A DNA stretch of 64,000 nucleotides, taken from Alloalcanivorax xenomutans (GTDB lineage: Bacteria > Pseudomonadota > Gammaproteobacteria > Pseudomonadales > Alcanivoracaceae). The stretch covers positions 186,001 through 250,000 of the forward strand of contig NZ_OBMO01000001.1 of assembly GCF_900217905.1 (NCBI RefSeq), given 5' to 3'. Shown piece after piece: positions 17,253 through 26,270 of the stretch. The stretch's first letter is position 1. Each line of letters starts with the position of its first letter. The position numbers were made by a program, and so were the translations under genes. Under the pieces are notes generated by a model that was given only the letters and a program-made list of their open reading frames with translations, made no database searches and was not told the origin of the DNA.

Positions 17253-18869
17253 ATGCTCAGGGTTTTCGCGCTCGCACTCGCCCTATTGTGTCTGACGAGT
17301 GTGGCTCAGGCCGAATCGCCGGCCACTGAACCGACAACCACTATAGAAGAGGTGCTGCAGCATCTGCGCAGCCGCAGCTTCGACGACAAAGCCGCCGCCA
17401 TCGATGCGCTGGCTCATTCCGGCCATCCCCGGGCGGATGCGCTGCTCAAAGCGTTGCAAGACCGGCGCCTGCTGCTGGACCGTGCCAACGACCGCATCGT
17501 GCTCGGCGAGCGCGCCGACGGCGGCTGGCGACTCCATGACCCGCTCAGTGAAGCGGACCTGGGCACGGTGGAGTCACGGGCCGCCGCGCCAATTACCATC
17601 AATAACCGTCTGCGCCGGCAGATCGAGAATCTGCAAGCGGCGGTCGGCCTGAACAACCCGGACGCCGCACAGCGCCGGGCCGCCGCCACCAGCCTGATCG
17701 GTACCAAGGATCCCGACCTGCTGGCCGCTCTGCGCGAACGGCGCGCACGGGAAGACAATACCTCGGTAGCGGCGGCCATCGATACCACGCTGAACACCGC
17801 CGCCCTGTATTCCGAGGACAGCGACCTGAATACGCGCCTCAACGCCATTGAAGCCCTGTCCGGCAGCCTTGAACCAACGGTGCGCAACGCCCTGCGCAGC
17901 CGCCTCGACAGTTACGCGCCCAGTGAGCGCAAAGCGGTGGAGACCGCATTAAAGCGTATCGACGCCCGTACCGCCCGTTACCAGACCGCCGATACACTGT
18001 TCTTCGGCCTCAGCCTGGGCTCGGTGCTGTTGCTGGCCGCCATCGGTCTGGCCATCACCTTCGGTGTCATGGGTGTGATCAACATGGCCCATGGCGAGCT
18101 GATCATGCTCGGTGCCTACACCACCTTCGTGGTGCAGCAGGTTTTTCCCCAGGGCCATGAGTGGTCCCTGCTTGTGGCCATACCGGCGGCGTTTCTGATC
18201 TCCGGTTTTGTCGGCGTCCTGATCGAACGCTTCGTGATCCGCTATCTCTACGGACGCCCATTGGAAACGCTGCTCGCCACTTTCGGCATCAGCCTGATCC
18301 TGCAACAAGCCGTGCGAGTGATTTTCTCGCCACTGAACCGCTCGGTGGTCACGCCGGAGTGGATGAGCGGCGCCTGGCAGATCAATCCGGTGTTCTCCCT
18401 GACCTTTAACCGCCTCTACATCATCGCCTTCGCTCTTACCGTGTTCCTCGGCCTGCTTCTGGTGCTGAAGAAAACCCGGCTGGGCCTGCAAGTGCGCGCG
18501 GTCAGTCAGAACCGGCAAACCGCCCGCGGCCTCGGTATCCGCAGCGACCGCATCAACGCCCTCACCTTCGGGCTCGGCTCCGGTATCGCCGGTGTCGCTG
18601 GCGTGGCGCTGGCGCAGCTCACCAACGTCGGCCCCAACCTGGGCCAAGCCTACATCATCGACTCATTCATGGTGGTGGTGTTCGGCGGCGTCGGCAATCT
18701 GTGGGGCACGCTCACCGCGGCCTTCAGCCTGGGTATCGCCAACAAACTGCTGGAGCCGGTTTCCGGCGCGGTGCTGGCGAAAATCTTCGTGCTCGTGTTC
18801 ATCATCCTGTTCATTCAACGCAAACCGCGCGGTCTGTTCCCGCAGCGCGGCCGGGCCGCGGAGGAATAA
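17253..18869 (+). CDS. urtB: Urea ABC transporter permease UrtB
   Basis: 538 residues. A signal peptide (about 1-20, VAQAES) leads a helical periplasmic domain of about 230 residues with HEAT-like DALLKALQDRRLLLD segments, followed by a LivH-type membrane permease from about residue 248 (GLAITFGVMGVINMAHGELIMLGAY). The long N-terminal domain is normal for proteobacterial UrtB. FGGVGNLWGTLTAAF near the C-terminus is conserved. The stop TAA overlaps the urtC ATG by one base. Confidence 0.94.
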   Translation: MLRVFALALALLCLTSVAQAESPATEPTTTIEEVLQHLRSRSFDDKAAAIDALAHSGHPRADALLKALQDRRLLLDRANDRIVLGERADGGWRLHDPLSEADLGTVESRAAAPITINNRLRRQIENLQAAVGLNNPDAAQRRAAATSLIGTKDPDLLAALRERRAREDNTSVAAAIDTTLNTAALYSEDSDLNTRLNAIEALSGSLEPTVRNALRSRLDSYAPSERKAVETALKRIDARTARYQTADTLFFGLSLGSVLLLAAIGLAITFGVMGVINMAHGELIMLGAYTTFVVQQVFPQGHEWSLLVAIPAAFLISGFVGVLIERFVIRYLYGRPLETLLATFGISLILQQAVRVIFSPLNRSVVTPEWMSGAWQINPVFSLTFNRLYIIAFALTVFLGLLLVLKKTRLGLQVRAVSQNRQTARGLGIRSDRINALTFGLGSGIAGVAGVALAQLTNVGPNLGQAYIIDSFMVVVFGGVGNLWGTLTAAFSLGIANKLLEPVSGAVLAKIFVLVFIILFIQRKPRGLFPQRGRAAEE

Positions 18870-20041
18870 TGAGACATTCGGATTTGAAAACCGCCCTGAC
18901 CGACCGTGCCGCCCGCTGGTTCATCGGCATCCTGTTCGGCGCCGTGGCCCTGGTGGTGCTGTTGAATCAGCTGATCCCGGCGGACTCCGGGCTGCATGTG
19001 AGCAGCTACACGGTCACGCTGCTCGGCAAGTATCTGTGTTACGCGCTGCTGGCCATGGCCCTGGATCTGGTCTGGGGCTACTGCGGCATACTCAGCCTCG
19101 GCCATGGTGCCTTCTTCGCCCTGGGCGGCTACGCCATGGGCATGTACCTGATGCGTCAGATCGGCGATCGCGGCGTCTACGGTAACCCGGTGCTGCCGGA
19201 TTTCATGGTGTTTCTGAACTGGCAGGAACTGCCCTGGTACTGGCTCGGCTCCCATTCGTTTCCGTTCACCATGGTGCTGATCGCGCTGGTGCCCGGGCTG
19301 CTGGCGTTCGTGTTCGGCTGGCTGGCGTTCCGCTCCCGCGTCACCGGAGTGTACCTGTCGATCATCACCCAGGCGCTGACCTACGCGTTGATGCTGGCGT
19401 TCTTCCGTAACGAACTGGGTTTTGGCGGCAACAACGGCCTCACCGACTTCAAGGACATTCTCGGCTTTTCGTTGCGCGAGGACAGCACCCGGGTGGCTCT
19501 CTTGATCGCCACCGCCATTGCCCTGGCGCTAGCTTTCGTACTGTGCCGCTACATTACCGGCTCCCGCATGGGCCGGGTGGTGATGGCGGTGCGCGACGGT
19601 GAGTCCCGCGCCCGCTTCCTCGGCTATCGCACCGAGCACTACAAGCTGTGGATTTTCACCCTGAGCGCGGTACTGGCCGGTATCGCCGGCGCCCTGTATG
19701 TACCTCAAGTGGGGATCATCAACCCCGGCGAGTTCTCACCGCTCAACTCCATCGAACTGGTAGTGTGGGTGGCGGTGGGCGGCCGCGCCACTCTGTATGG
19801 CGCGGTGATCGGCGCCATTCTGGTCAACTACGGCAAGACCGTGTTCACCGGCATCATGCCGGAAGCCTGGCTGTTCGCCCTAGGGGGGTTGTTCGTGGCG
19901 GTGACCCTGTTCCTGCCGCGTGGCCTGGTGGGCCTGGCGGACAATGTCCGTCAGCGCCTGCGCAAAAACAGCGGCACTAGTAATGGCAGTAAAGGCACCG
20001 ACAACGACAACCAGCCGGAGGCGTCCCATGAACCTGCGTGA
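18869..20041 (+). CDS. urtC: Urea ABC transporter permease UrtC
   Basis: 390-residue LivM-type inner-membrane permease. It shows LDLVWGYCGILSLGHGAFFALGGYAMGMYLM, split here as the conserved CGILSLGHG core, and GALYVPQVGIINP. The start ATG at 18869 overlaps the urtB stop (TAATG) and is preceded by GAGG. It pairs with UrtB as the heterodimeric channel. The urtD ATG lies 14 nt inside its 3' end. Confidence 0.94.
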   Translation: MRHSDLKTALTDRAARWFIGILFGAVALVVLLNQLIPADSGLHVSSYTVTLLGKYLCYALLAMALDLVWGYCGILSLGHGAFFALGGYAMGMYLMRQIGDRGVYGNPVLPDFMVFLNWQELPWYWLGSHSFPFTMVLIALVPGLLAFVFGWLAFRSRVTGVYLSIITQALTYALMLAFFRNELGFGGNNGLTDFKDILGFSLREDSTRVALLIATAIALALAFVLCRYITGSRMGRVVMAVRDGESRARFLGYRTEHYKLWIFTLSAVLAGIAGALYVPQVGIINPGEFSPLNSIELVVWVAVGGRATLYGAVIGAILVNYGKTVFTGIMPEAWLFALGGLFVAVTLFLPRGLVGLADNVRQRLRKNSGTSNGSKGTDNDNQPEASHEPA

Positions 20042-20858
20042 CACCTTCCGCCGTGACCGGGTGTTCGACGTGGTCCGCCCCGGCACCCGCACCATCAATC
20101 CGGGCGAGCTGGACACCGGCGGCAAATACCTGCTGTACATGGAGAACATCACCGTCAGCTTCGACGGCTTCAAGGCGCTGAACGACCTGACCCTGTACAT
20201 CGAACCCGGTGAGCTGCGCTGCATCATCGGCCCCAACGGCGCCGGCAAATCCACCATGATGGACGTGATCACCGGCAAGACCCGGCCGGACCAGGGTACC
20301 TGCTTTTTCGGCCAGACCCTCGATCTGACCCGCATGAGCGAAACCGAAATCGCCGGCGCCGGCATCGGTCGCAAGTTCCAAAAGCCCACCGTGTTTCCGG
20401 AACACACCGCGGCGGAGAATCTGGAGCTGGCCATGGCCGGCCCGAAAACCACCTGGCATACCCTGGTGCATCCACTCAACGGCGAACAGCGCGACCGCAT
20501 CGCCGCCACCCTGGACACCGTCGGCCTGCTGGACCGGCACGACCATGTGGCCGGCGCGCTGTCCCACGGGCAGAAGCAATGGCTGGAAATCGCCATGGTG
20601 CTGATGCAGCAACCGAAACTACTGCTGGTGGACGAACCCATCGCCGGCATGACCCGACAGGAAGTGGAGCGCACCGCCGAACTGCTTCAACAACTGGCCG
20701 GCGAGCACTCCGTGGTGGTGGTGGAACACGATATGGAATTCATCCGCAGCATCGCCAGCACCGTCACCGTACTGCACCAGGGCAGCGTCCTCGCCGAAGG
20801 CAAGATGCAGGACGTGCAGAACGACCCGAAAGTGATCGAAGTATATTTGGGCGAGTAA
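20028..20858 (+). CDS. urtD: Urea ABC transporter ATP-binding protein UrtD
   Basis: 276-residue LivG-type ATPase. Walker A GPNGAGKST, signature LSHGQKQW, Walker B LLLVDEP. The start ATG at 20028, within the end of urtC, begins MNLRDTFRRDRVF. That gives the N-terminal extension usual for UrtD ahead of the YMENITVSFDGFKAL core. It acts with UrtE at the inner face of the membrane. Confidence 0.94.
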   Translation: MNLRDTFRRDRVFDVVRPGTRTINPGELDTGGKYLLYMENITVSFDGFKALNDLTLYIEPGELRCIIGPNGAGKSTMMDVITGKTRPDQGTCFFGQTLDLTRMSETEIAGAGIGRKFQKPTVFPEHTAAENLELAMAGPKTTWHTLVHPLNGEQRDRIAATLDTVGLLDRHDHVAGALSHGQKQWLEIAMVLMQQPKLLLVDEPIAGMTRQEVERTAELLQQLAGEHSVVVVEHDMEFIRSIASTVTVLHQGSVLAEGKMQDVQNDPKVIEVYLGE

Positions 20859-20891
20859 CGCTCCGCCCCATACCAATGAACAGGAACGCTC

Positions 20892-21587
20892 ATGCTGTCG
20901 TTGAAAGGCATCAATCAATACTACGGCGAATCCCATACGCTCTGGGATCTGGACCTGTCCGTGCAACAGGGCGAATGCCTGTGCGTGATGGGCCGCAACG
21001 GCGTCGGCAAGACCACACTGCTGAAAACCATCATGGGCCTGCTGCCTTCGGCATCCGGCGAGATCCGCTTTCTCGACCAGGACCTGCGCAAGAAAGCCGC
21101 CGAGGACCGCGCCCGTGCCGGCATCGGCTACGTCCCCCAAGGCCGGGAGATCTTTCCATTACTGACCGTGGAAGAGAACCTGGAAACCGGCCTGCAGGCG
21201 CGTCCGGATCGCCAGCGCAAGATCCCGGAACGGATCTATGAACTGTTCCCCGTGCTCCACGAAATGCGCCACCGCCGTGGCGGCGACCTGTCCGGCGGCC
21301 AGCAACAGCAACTGGCCATCGGCCGCGCCCTGGCCCTGGACCCGAAACTGCTGATTCTGGACGAACCCACGGAAGGCATTCAGCCCAACATCGTCGACAT
21401 GATCGGCCGTGTCATCAAAACCCTGAACCGGGAAGAAGGCCTCACCGTGCTGCTGGTGGAACAAAAACTCCACTTCGCCCGCGCCACCGCCGACCGCTTC
21501 ACCATTCTCGACCGCGGCCGTAACGTGGCGGAAGGGGCAGTTGGGGAACTGGATGATGCATTAGTGAAGAAGTATCTGACTGTCTAA
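20892..21587 (+). CDS. urtE: Urea ABC transporter ATP-binding protein UrtE
   Basis: 231-residue LivF-type ATPase. Walker A GRNGVGKTT, signature LSGGQQQQLAIGRAL and Walker B LLILDEPTEGIQPNIV; the TEGIQPN extension is typical of UrtE. It starts 33 nt after urtD and is the last gene of the transporter operon, followed by a terminator hairpin at 21616. Confidence 0.94.
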   Translation: MLSLKGINQYYGESHTLWDLDLSVQQGECLCVMGRNGVGKTTLLKTIMGLLPSASGEIRFLDQDLRKKAAEDRARAGIGYVPQGREIFPLLTVEENLETGLQARPDRQRKIPERIYELFPVLHEMRHRRGGDLSGGQQQQLAIGRALALDPKLLILDEPTEGIQPNIVDMIGRVIKTLNREEGLTVLLVEQKLHFARATADRFTILDRGRNVAEGAVGELDDALVKKYLTV

Positions 21588-21615
21588 GGCAGGATCATCG
21601 AGGGTTGTTTGTATT

Positions 21616-21640
21616 GAGGGCGCCAGAATCCGGCGCCCTC
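21616..21640 (+). terminator. Terminator hairpin of the urt operon
   Basis: Perfect 9-bp stem GAGGGCGCC / GGCGCCCTC with a 7-nt loop, 29 nt after the urtE stop and before a convergent gene. The downstream bases are CTTCG rather than a T run, so it is probably a weak or bidirectional terminator. Confidence 0.6.
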
Positions 21641-21688
21641 CTTCGCCGGCCCTCGAGCCAGCCGGCTTACCGGAACACCAGCGTCAGT

Positions 21689-21994
21689 CTACTCAAAGAC
21701 AGGCCTCATAAAACTGCGCTCGCAGCTCACCACGCAGCGGGTTTCCTCCGCATACCTGAACGCGGCCTGACACTCCGCATCCTTGAAAGACGCCTTTCTG
21801 TACTCTTCGTACTTGGCCAGAGATGGAAACGTAAACAAAGCGATGGCGATGTTATTGGCGCCCTCGGATGGCAAGAAATAGCCGTGATGCTGACCACCCA
21901 ACTTCCGGACCAACGGTATCCACATCTTCGAGTAGCGCTCAAACTCAGCGACCTTGTAAGGGTCGATGACATACTTGAGATAGCAGGTGATCAC
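21689..21994 (-). CDS. NIPSNAP-family protein
   Basis: 101 residues from a GTG at 21992-21994, chosen because AAAGGAG lies 6 nt upstream and the product then starts at the family's usual position (ITCYLKYVIDPYKVAEFE). Conserved parts include GGQHHGYFLPSEGANNIA and FRYAEETRC. NIPSNAP proteins are small dimeric alpha/beta-barrel proteins of unclear function, often in redox or detoxification contexts. It is the first of the all-minus-strand accessory genes. Confidence 0.85.
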   Translation of the reverse strand: MITCYLKYVIDPYKVAEFERYSKMWIPLVRKLGGQHHGYFLPSEGANNIAIALFTFPSLAKYEEYRKASFKDAECQAAFRYAEETRCVVSCERSFMRPVFE

Positions 21995-22111
21995 TTGAAC
22001 TCCTTTATGTACGGCTTGTAAAGGGAAATACGAAAAGCGTGCTGATGGACGCGCCCCATCTTCCACAGCGCTGATCGCCAAACTGACCTCAACGGTCATT
22101 CTGAAACGCAC

Positions 22112-22627
22112 TCAGCTGCGTTTTCCGGGTGCCATCAGAGCCATGTTACGTCGATCCATCAACACCCCCGGCCCCCAATCGGTTTCAACCCTCTCCCGCG
22201 CTATGGCGAACCCCGCTTTCTCAAAACACCGGATCGCCACGATGTTGTCAGGGTGCGGATCGATGCCCACCGCCGGCGTACCCTGCCTGAAGAGCTCACC
22301 CACATGCTGACGTAGCAGCGCTGCCCCGTGACCAACCCCAAGCATGTCCGCCTCACCGATATACAGGTCGATGCCGCGCGCCCCCGGCGGCAGATAGTTA
22401 AAGTGATGGTCCGGCCATGCGTGGATCTCGTAGTCCTGCAGGAAAGCGAACGGACATTCGGCGTGGCTCGCGATCCAGAGAGCGATGCGCGGATCATCAA
22501 GCTTTTCGATATCCGGTTCCACGTCAGGCTCGTCCCACCAGCGGCGAACGTGGGGCCTGGTGCGCCACGACTTAAGCAGGGCGAAATCCGCTCCGCAGAC
22601 TGACCTTATCGCATAAGTACGGGCCAT
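22112..22627 (-). CDS. AAC(6')-like GNAT acetyltransferase
   Basis: 171 residues. The architecture matches the aminoglycoside 6'-N-acetyltransferase/MbtK branch of GNATs (Acetyltransf_8). Seen are an N-terminal RRWWDEP substrate block, FAFLQDYEIHAWPDHH, RGIDLYIGEADMLGVGHGAALL for acetyl-CoA binding, and GIDPHPDNIVAIRCFEKAGF, which resembles the TDPSPSNLRAIRCYEKAGF block of AAC(6')-Ib. Whether it acts on aminoglycosides or on a siderophore or other amine cannot be decided from sequence. The stop lies right at the start of the NIPSNAP upstream region; 16 nt separate it from the VOC gene. Confidence 0.8.
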   Translation of the reverse strand: MARTYAIRSVCGADFALLKSWRTRPHVRRWWDEPDVEPDIEKLDDPRIALWIASHAECPFAFLQDYEIHAWPDHHFNYLPPGARGIDLYIGEADMLGVGHGAALLRQHVGELFRQGTPAVGIDPHPDNIVAIRCFEKAGFAIARERVETDWGPGVLMDRRNMALMAPGKRS

Positions 22628-22643
22628 GGCACCTCCGCTGCTT

Positions 22644-23072
22644 TCAAAACGTGATCAATACGGACCTTGCGCTACGAGACGCCTCGCCGTGATAAACCGC
22701 CTCGATATTATTGTCGTCTGGATCCAGGACAAATGCAGCGTAATAACCAGGGTGGTAGCTGCGCTCACCGGGAGCCCCGTTATCCCTGCCCCCGGCCGCC
22801 AACGCGGCTTTATAAAAGGCGTCCACCATTGTTCGGTCTCTGGCCTGAAACGCTATGTGGTGGCGTCCGGTAAGCGCCCCCAGTGCCGCGGCACTATCAA
22901 TACCCGTTACGAACAGTTCGTCTGCCCAGAAATAGCCGTCTCCCTGCCCTCCAACAGGCACGTTTAGGGAGGCCAAAACCGCCGCATAAAAGGTGTGGCT
23001 TACCGAGAGATCCTTGACCACCAACTGAATGTGGTCGATTAGGCGACCTCTGTGTAATTCTTGTATTTCCAT
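22644..23072 (-). CDS. VOC (glyoxalase/bleomycin-resistance) family protein
   Basis: 142 residues with two beta-alpha-beta-beta-beta modules (about 12-70 and 72-128). Metal-ligand positions appear as His14 (LIDHIQLVV), His71-72 (GRHHIAF) and Glu124 (NNIEAVYHG). The family includes lyases, isomerases and fosfomycin or bleomycin resistance proteins; no closer assignment is possible. It is followed by the AAC(6')-like gene after 16 nt. Upstream (23073-23296) lies the first copy of the array repeat. Confidence 0.85.
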   Translation of the reverse strand: MEIQELHRGRLIDHIQLVVKDLSVSHTFYAAVLASLNVPVGGQGDGYFWADELFVTGIDSAAALGALTGRHHIAFQARDRTMVDAFYKAALAAGGRDNGAPGERSYHPGYYAAFVLDPDDNNIEAVYHGEASRSARSVLITF

Positions 23073-23133
23073 GAAAGGTCCCTCATTGCTGTATCTGGCA
23101 CTTTAGGTGTCATTCGGGCCGCGTGAAGAGCCC

Positions 23134-23210
23134 GAGGGCCAGGCCCCGCGCCTGTCGCCCTTGAGGGAAACCGTCTCACAGGGACAAAAGACAAGATCTG
23201 ACCCCAATCA
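23134..23210 (-). repeat. Array repeat copy 1 (imperfect palindrome, decayed left arm)
   Basis: Right arm GACAAGATCTGACCCCAATCA and centre GAGGGAAACCGTCTCACA align with copies 3-6. The left arm (GGGCCAGGCCCCGCG) is more diverged. It lies 3' of the GNAT gene at 23297 in that gene's direction. Confidence 0.7.
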
Positions 23211-23296
23211 CTTTTTTCGCTATCAAATCGGCCGATCCAGGCCTGATACAGGCCGACGAAAGGGAAGAGGCCTGCTACCTCTCCCGCCGATGAGCA

Positions 23297-23770
23297 TCAT
23301 TGAACATACTGCCCCACGGTTAGGTGATAGGTCGTGAAACGCCGGCCCAGCAGCTCGCTGTTGTGCACCTTGTCAGCCATTTTCTCCAGGGCCCGGTATT
23401 GCGGTCGGCTTCCGAGGAGGTGAAACAGGACCTGTTCATGACCAAACTCGCTGGCCCAGCTCATCAGGCTTCTGAATACGGAGAGGCCAATTCCCCAAAA
23501 TTCCCGGGAAAGCACGATAGCCAGCTCGAAACCTGCCTCATCCGGTTGAATCCCGCACCATCCCGCCAGCCTGCCGTCCACATGGATTCCACGAACCCGA
23601 CAACCGGGCAACGCATCCAGCGCTTCCTTTTCCTTTACCCAGGCTCGAATGCTAGTGGAATCGAAGTGGTCATGGTCGACCAGATGCGTTCTCAGTGACG
23701 CTTCGTTCATCAATGCCAGGAGGGCTTCAGGATCGACCTGGCCAAGACCAACGAACTCGATGTTTCTCAT
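23297..23770 (-). CDS. GNAT-family acetyltransferase
   Basis: 157 residues. N-terminal LLALMNEASLRTHLVDHD, then VDGRLAGWCGIQ and FELAIVLSREFWGIGLSVFRSL, the beta4-alpha3 acetyl-CoA region with a modified Q/RxxGxG/A motif (REFWGIGL), and a final beta strand. The overall layout is that of a RimJ-like small-molecule or protein N-acetyltransferase; substrate unknown. It stands alone, with an array repeat about 90 nt beyond its stop. A perfect hairpin CCACGTT-TG-AACGTGG (23870-23885) lies between it and the next gene. Confidence 0.75.
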   Translation of the reverse strand: MRNIEFVGLGQVDPEALLALMNEASLRTHLVDHDHFDSTSIRAWVKEKEALDALPGCRVRGIHVDGRLAGWCGIQPDEAGFELAIVLSREFWGIGLSVFRSLMSWASEFGHEQVLFHLLGSRPQYRALEKMADKVHNSELLGRRFTTYHLTVGQYVQ

Positions 23771-23894
23771 GTCGGATTACTCAGGAACGCGCCCGGATAC
23801 ATGCGGCCCATTTTCGGTAACGGGATGCCACCTTCGCAGCGGCTGCCTCAGGGTACAGGAGCGGTATTACCACGTTTGAACGTGGAGCTACCCA

Positions 23895-24350
23895 TCACTC
23901 TCTGGTGTCCGCGTATTGCTGAAGCAACGACGGAAACTGCTCCTGGGGCGGGAACTCATCAAAACCGTGGACCGCCCCGGTGCTCGCCCACTCCAGCTTC
24001 TCCTTGGTGAATGTGTCGATAAATGGACGATAGTCGGCGGCATTCTCAAACATGGAGGAACGTACATTGACCAAATCAACCTCACCCTCCGGGCGGGTAA
24101 ACAACCAGCTCATGCAATAATCGCAGAAGAAGTGCCGCGTGGCACCGCGAAGCCCGCCGATCACCGGCTCCCCCCGAGTGACAGTGAATGCCTCGCCGGG
24201 AAAAAGCGCGCTCAAGCTGAACGCGCTGGACGACATACGCTGACATCCGGTGCAATGGCAGGCCATGGTGACCATGGGCTTGGAATGGACCTCGAATTCA
24301 ACCCGTCCGCAACGGCAGCGCCCCTTTGCGCTTGAGGGAACTTCCGGCAT
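23895..24350 (-). CDS. GFA-family (glutathione-dependent formaldehyde-activating-like) zinc protein
   Basis: 151 residues with the GFA zinc-ligand pattern: CRCG (12-15), CHCTGC (31-36), and CDYC (76-79). S-(hydroxymethyl)glutathione synthase is the founding member, but most family members have unknown roles and are common in accessory regions. [11 protein letters not shown] corresponds to the usual FCxxCGSxLF block but with Met-Ser replacing the usual residues. Confidence 0.85.
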   Translation of the reverse strand: MPEVPSSAKGRCRCGRVEFEVHSKPMVTMACHCTGCQRMSSSAFSLSALFPGEAFTVTRGEPVIGGLRGATRHFFCDYCMSWLFTRPEGEVDLVNVRSSMFENAADYRPFIDTFTKEKLEWASTGAVHGFDEFPPQEQFPSLLQQYADTRE

Positions 24351-24405
24351 GACAATGGACCTCGCTGTTCGGGAAAAGCACCATCATAGCCAAAACCGGG
24401 AAGAG

Positions 24406-24684
24406 TCACGAATCGCCTCCCGTACCGCGCTCCTCCCTGACCTTCAAGGCATATCGATCAGCCAGCGCCTCAAGCGCCGCGTCGTCACCACGGATCTCCC
24501 ACTCGACCCAATTGGTCCACTCAAGCACCAGCTCCAGGCCGTCTTTCCTGAGGGTGAAACTGTCGAAATCGATTCCCTTATCAAAAGCCAGAGGCGGGTA
24601 CTCCTTGACCTTTTGCCAGCCCTCACTTATTAGCGTTTCCAGAAGCTGGTTGCCTGTCTCCGTGTCCAGATCGATCACTTTCAT
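24406..24684 (-). CDS. Small hypothetical protein
   Basis: 92 residues, acidic, no signal peptide or membrane segment: MKVIDLDTETGNQLLETLIS, then a Trp-rich strand region (LEWTNWVEWEIRGDD) and a helical tail. I do not recognise the family; it has the look of small alpha/beta proteins carried in integron or island cassettes. Codon use is normal and the frame has no interruption. It lies 55 nt upstream of the GFA gene. Confidence 0.6.
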   Translation of the reverse strand: MKVIDLDTETGNQLLETLISEGWQKVKEYPPLAFDKGIDFDSFTLRKDGLELVLEWTNWVEWEIRGDDAALEALADRYALKVREERGTGGDS

Positions 24685-24770
24685 TCCAAGCCACTCTGGC
24701 TATCCATACGTGTGCACCGATCCCAACGTTTCAATGCGCTGGCGCGCAGCGAAGCAGCGCGCCCGAATAA

Positions 24771-24838
24771 AACCATCTTTTGATAACTTTGGAGAAACCA
24801 TCGTGGAAAAGATAAAGGCGAAGCCTGCCTTCAATCAG
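24771..24838 (-). repeat. Array repeat copy 2 (degenerate)
   Basis: The stretch 24791-24839 aligns with 25610-25658 of copy 3 at about 34 of 49 positions, including AAAGGCGAAGCCTGCC and CAATCAGCC. The left arm is poorly preserved. It is directly 3' of the DUF1993-like gene. Confidence 0.5.
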
Positions 24839-24841
24839 CCA

Positions 24842-25401
24842 TCAACCTTTAGGTATCGTTTCCGGACGAATATATGGGAGCATGTGCGCCACGTAATCAG
24901 CCTTTCCAAGTTCGACCTTTTCGCGGCGCAATATTGAGTAAGCGGTCATGAGATGGAAATAAAATTGGGCCAGAGCCCAGTCTCGAGCATATTGCTCGGC
25001 GGTCAGATCGAGAATCATTCCGTTCGGAAGTTCGTGCACAATGAGATTCTCCGTGCCCACATCCAAGGCGTCGGGAGCCAGACCATCCAATAACGCAATA
25101 GTTTCATCGATCCGGGCTTGGGCATCCCGGAGCGAACCTGGCCGGTCGCCTGCATTCTGTCCTTCTTCGAGCAGTTCCTCGATAGATTCTGGAAAAGCTT
25201 CTCCTTTAAGCCGAAAGACAGCTTCTCGAGCCTGCACACAAACAAACCGGACCTGTGTCGACAGAGGAAACATGTCTGGCGCGAGACGCGCGGATAACAG
25301 CGCTTCCCTTCCCCCATTTGCGTCTGTGCCTTCTTTAACCAACCCGAGAGCATCCCAAGCATCTGAGTATAAGTCGGGACGAGCAATCTCGTTAGCGACA
25401 T
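24842..25401 (-). pseudogene. DUF1993-family protein, apparent single-base frameshift
   Basis: The N-terminal part is in one frame from the ATG at 25399-25401 (MSLTRLLVPTYTQMLGMLSG; AAGGA upstream). The rest (ALLSARLAPDMFPLSTQVRF to the stop at 24842) is in another. The break falls at a run of five C on the plus strand (25311-25315); adding one base joins both halves into a normal DUF1993 protein of about 170 residues with the diagnostic SARLAPDMFPL. Alternatively the downstream part alone could be made from an ATG at 25342. Either the gene is dead or the homopolymer was misread. Function of DUF1993 proteins is unknown; they are DinB-like helical bundles. Confidence 0.7.
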
Positions 25402-25703
25402 GGATTTTTTCCTTCTAAATTGGTGGTTACAGAATCACCACAAACCCACCCCCGGTGGCTGGCTTCTGCTTTTTTCTAATGCTAGGCAGAACGTCTTCAT
25501 AAAGGTAATTAACAAGACCAGCTCCCAATCACTCTCCGTGATCGTTAATAGCCCAACTCACGGGACTCTTGGGGTCAAGTCTTTCCTTTTTCTACCCTTA
25601 GGAGGAATCGTCTCACAAAGTCAAAAGGCAAAACCTGCCCCCAATCAGCCCGTGCTCCCATACGCGCATGCACGCCATGCCGGATTCACGCTCAGAAGTC
25701 AGC
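25402..25703. other. Non-coding gap holding array repeat copy 3
   Basis: Apart from the repeat at 25567-25647 the gap shows no convincing ORF. Direct CCACAAACCCACCCCCGG-type sequence near 25440 is low complexity. Confidence 0.5.
25567..25647 (-). repeat. Array repeat copy 3
   Basis: Left arm CTCTTGGGGTCAAGTCTTTC, centre with GGAGGAATCGTCTCACA, right arm GGCAAAACCTGCCCCCAATC. The GGGGTCA-type left end pairs with the TGCCCCC-type right end. It shares the leading GGACTCTTGGGGTCAAGTCT with copy 6 with a single change. Confidence 0.8.
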
Positions 25704-26210
25704 TTATTCATCTGACTGATTCAAAAGATCACTCGGTGCGTGCACGTCTTCGACACGCTGCTCAATATAACACCGTCTACCACGCCAGGGATGCATATCA
25801 CATTCAGGAGAGTATACCCTGATCTCGACCCGCTCCCCAGTTGACGAATCGGCAATGCCAGCCGTCCAGTATGGCCTATAGCTAATCTCAGTAAGGATGA
25901 TTTTATAATAGCGTCCGGACCTCGCTCCGAAAACGACGACTTTGGGGTCCTCATAAAACCCTGAATGAGAATTACCGACTAGCGTAATATGCCGCTCTCC
26001 GGGCACAAGCCGGAAGGTGTTATACTCTCCGTACCCCCTGCTTACCCCGTCAATGGCGGAAACATAAACATAGGGGTTCATAAAGGGTGTTTCAATGATA
26101 AGAATCGCCACCTCATCATCAGAGAGCGAGCGAGCCTCTTGCATTGAGTAAGTCATGGAACAACCGGAAATCGTGAAATTTATAATCAACACGAACAGTA
26201 ACCTAAACAC
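25704..26210 (-). CDS. Small predicted lipoprotein
   Basis: 168 residues from a GTG at 26208-26210 with GGAG 6 nt upstream. The longer open frame runs through array repeat 4 and is rejected. The N-terminus MFRLLFVLIINFTISGC is a lipoprotein signal with the cleavage Cys at position 17. The mature part (about 150 residues) is beta-rich with several Tyr/Gly segments (GEYNTFRLVPGERHITLVGN; GRYYKIILTEISYRPYW) and two further cysteines. Function not recognised. AT-richer codon use than the flanking backbone suggests acquisition. Confidence 0.7.
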   Translation of the reverse strand: MFRLLFVLIINFTISGCSMTYSMQEARSLSDDEVAILIIETPFMNPYVYVSAIDGVSRGYGEYNTFRLVPGERHITLVGNSHSGFYEDPKVVVFGARSGRYYKIILTEISYRPYWTAGIADSSTGERVEIRVYSPECDMHPWRGRRCYIEQRVEDVHAPSDLLNQSDE

Positions 26211-26270
26211 CTGACTCTCCAAATCATAGAAAATAACAACTAATCGATCGACAAGACAACGGAGCAGCCG

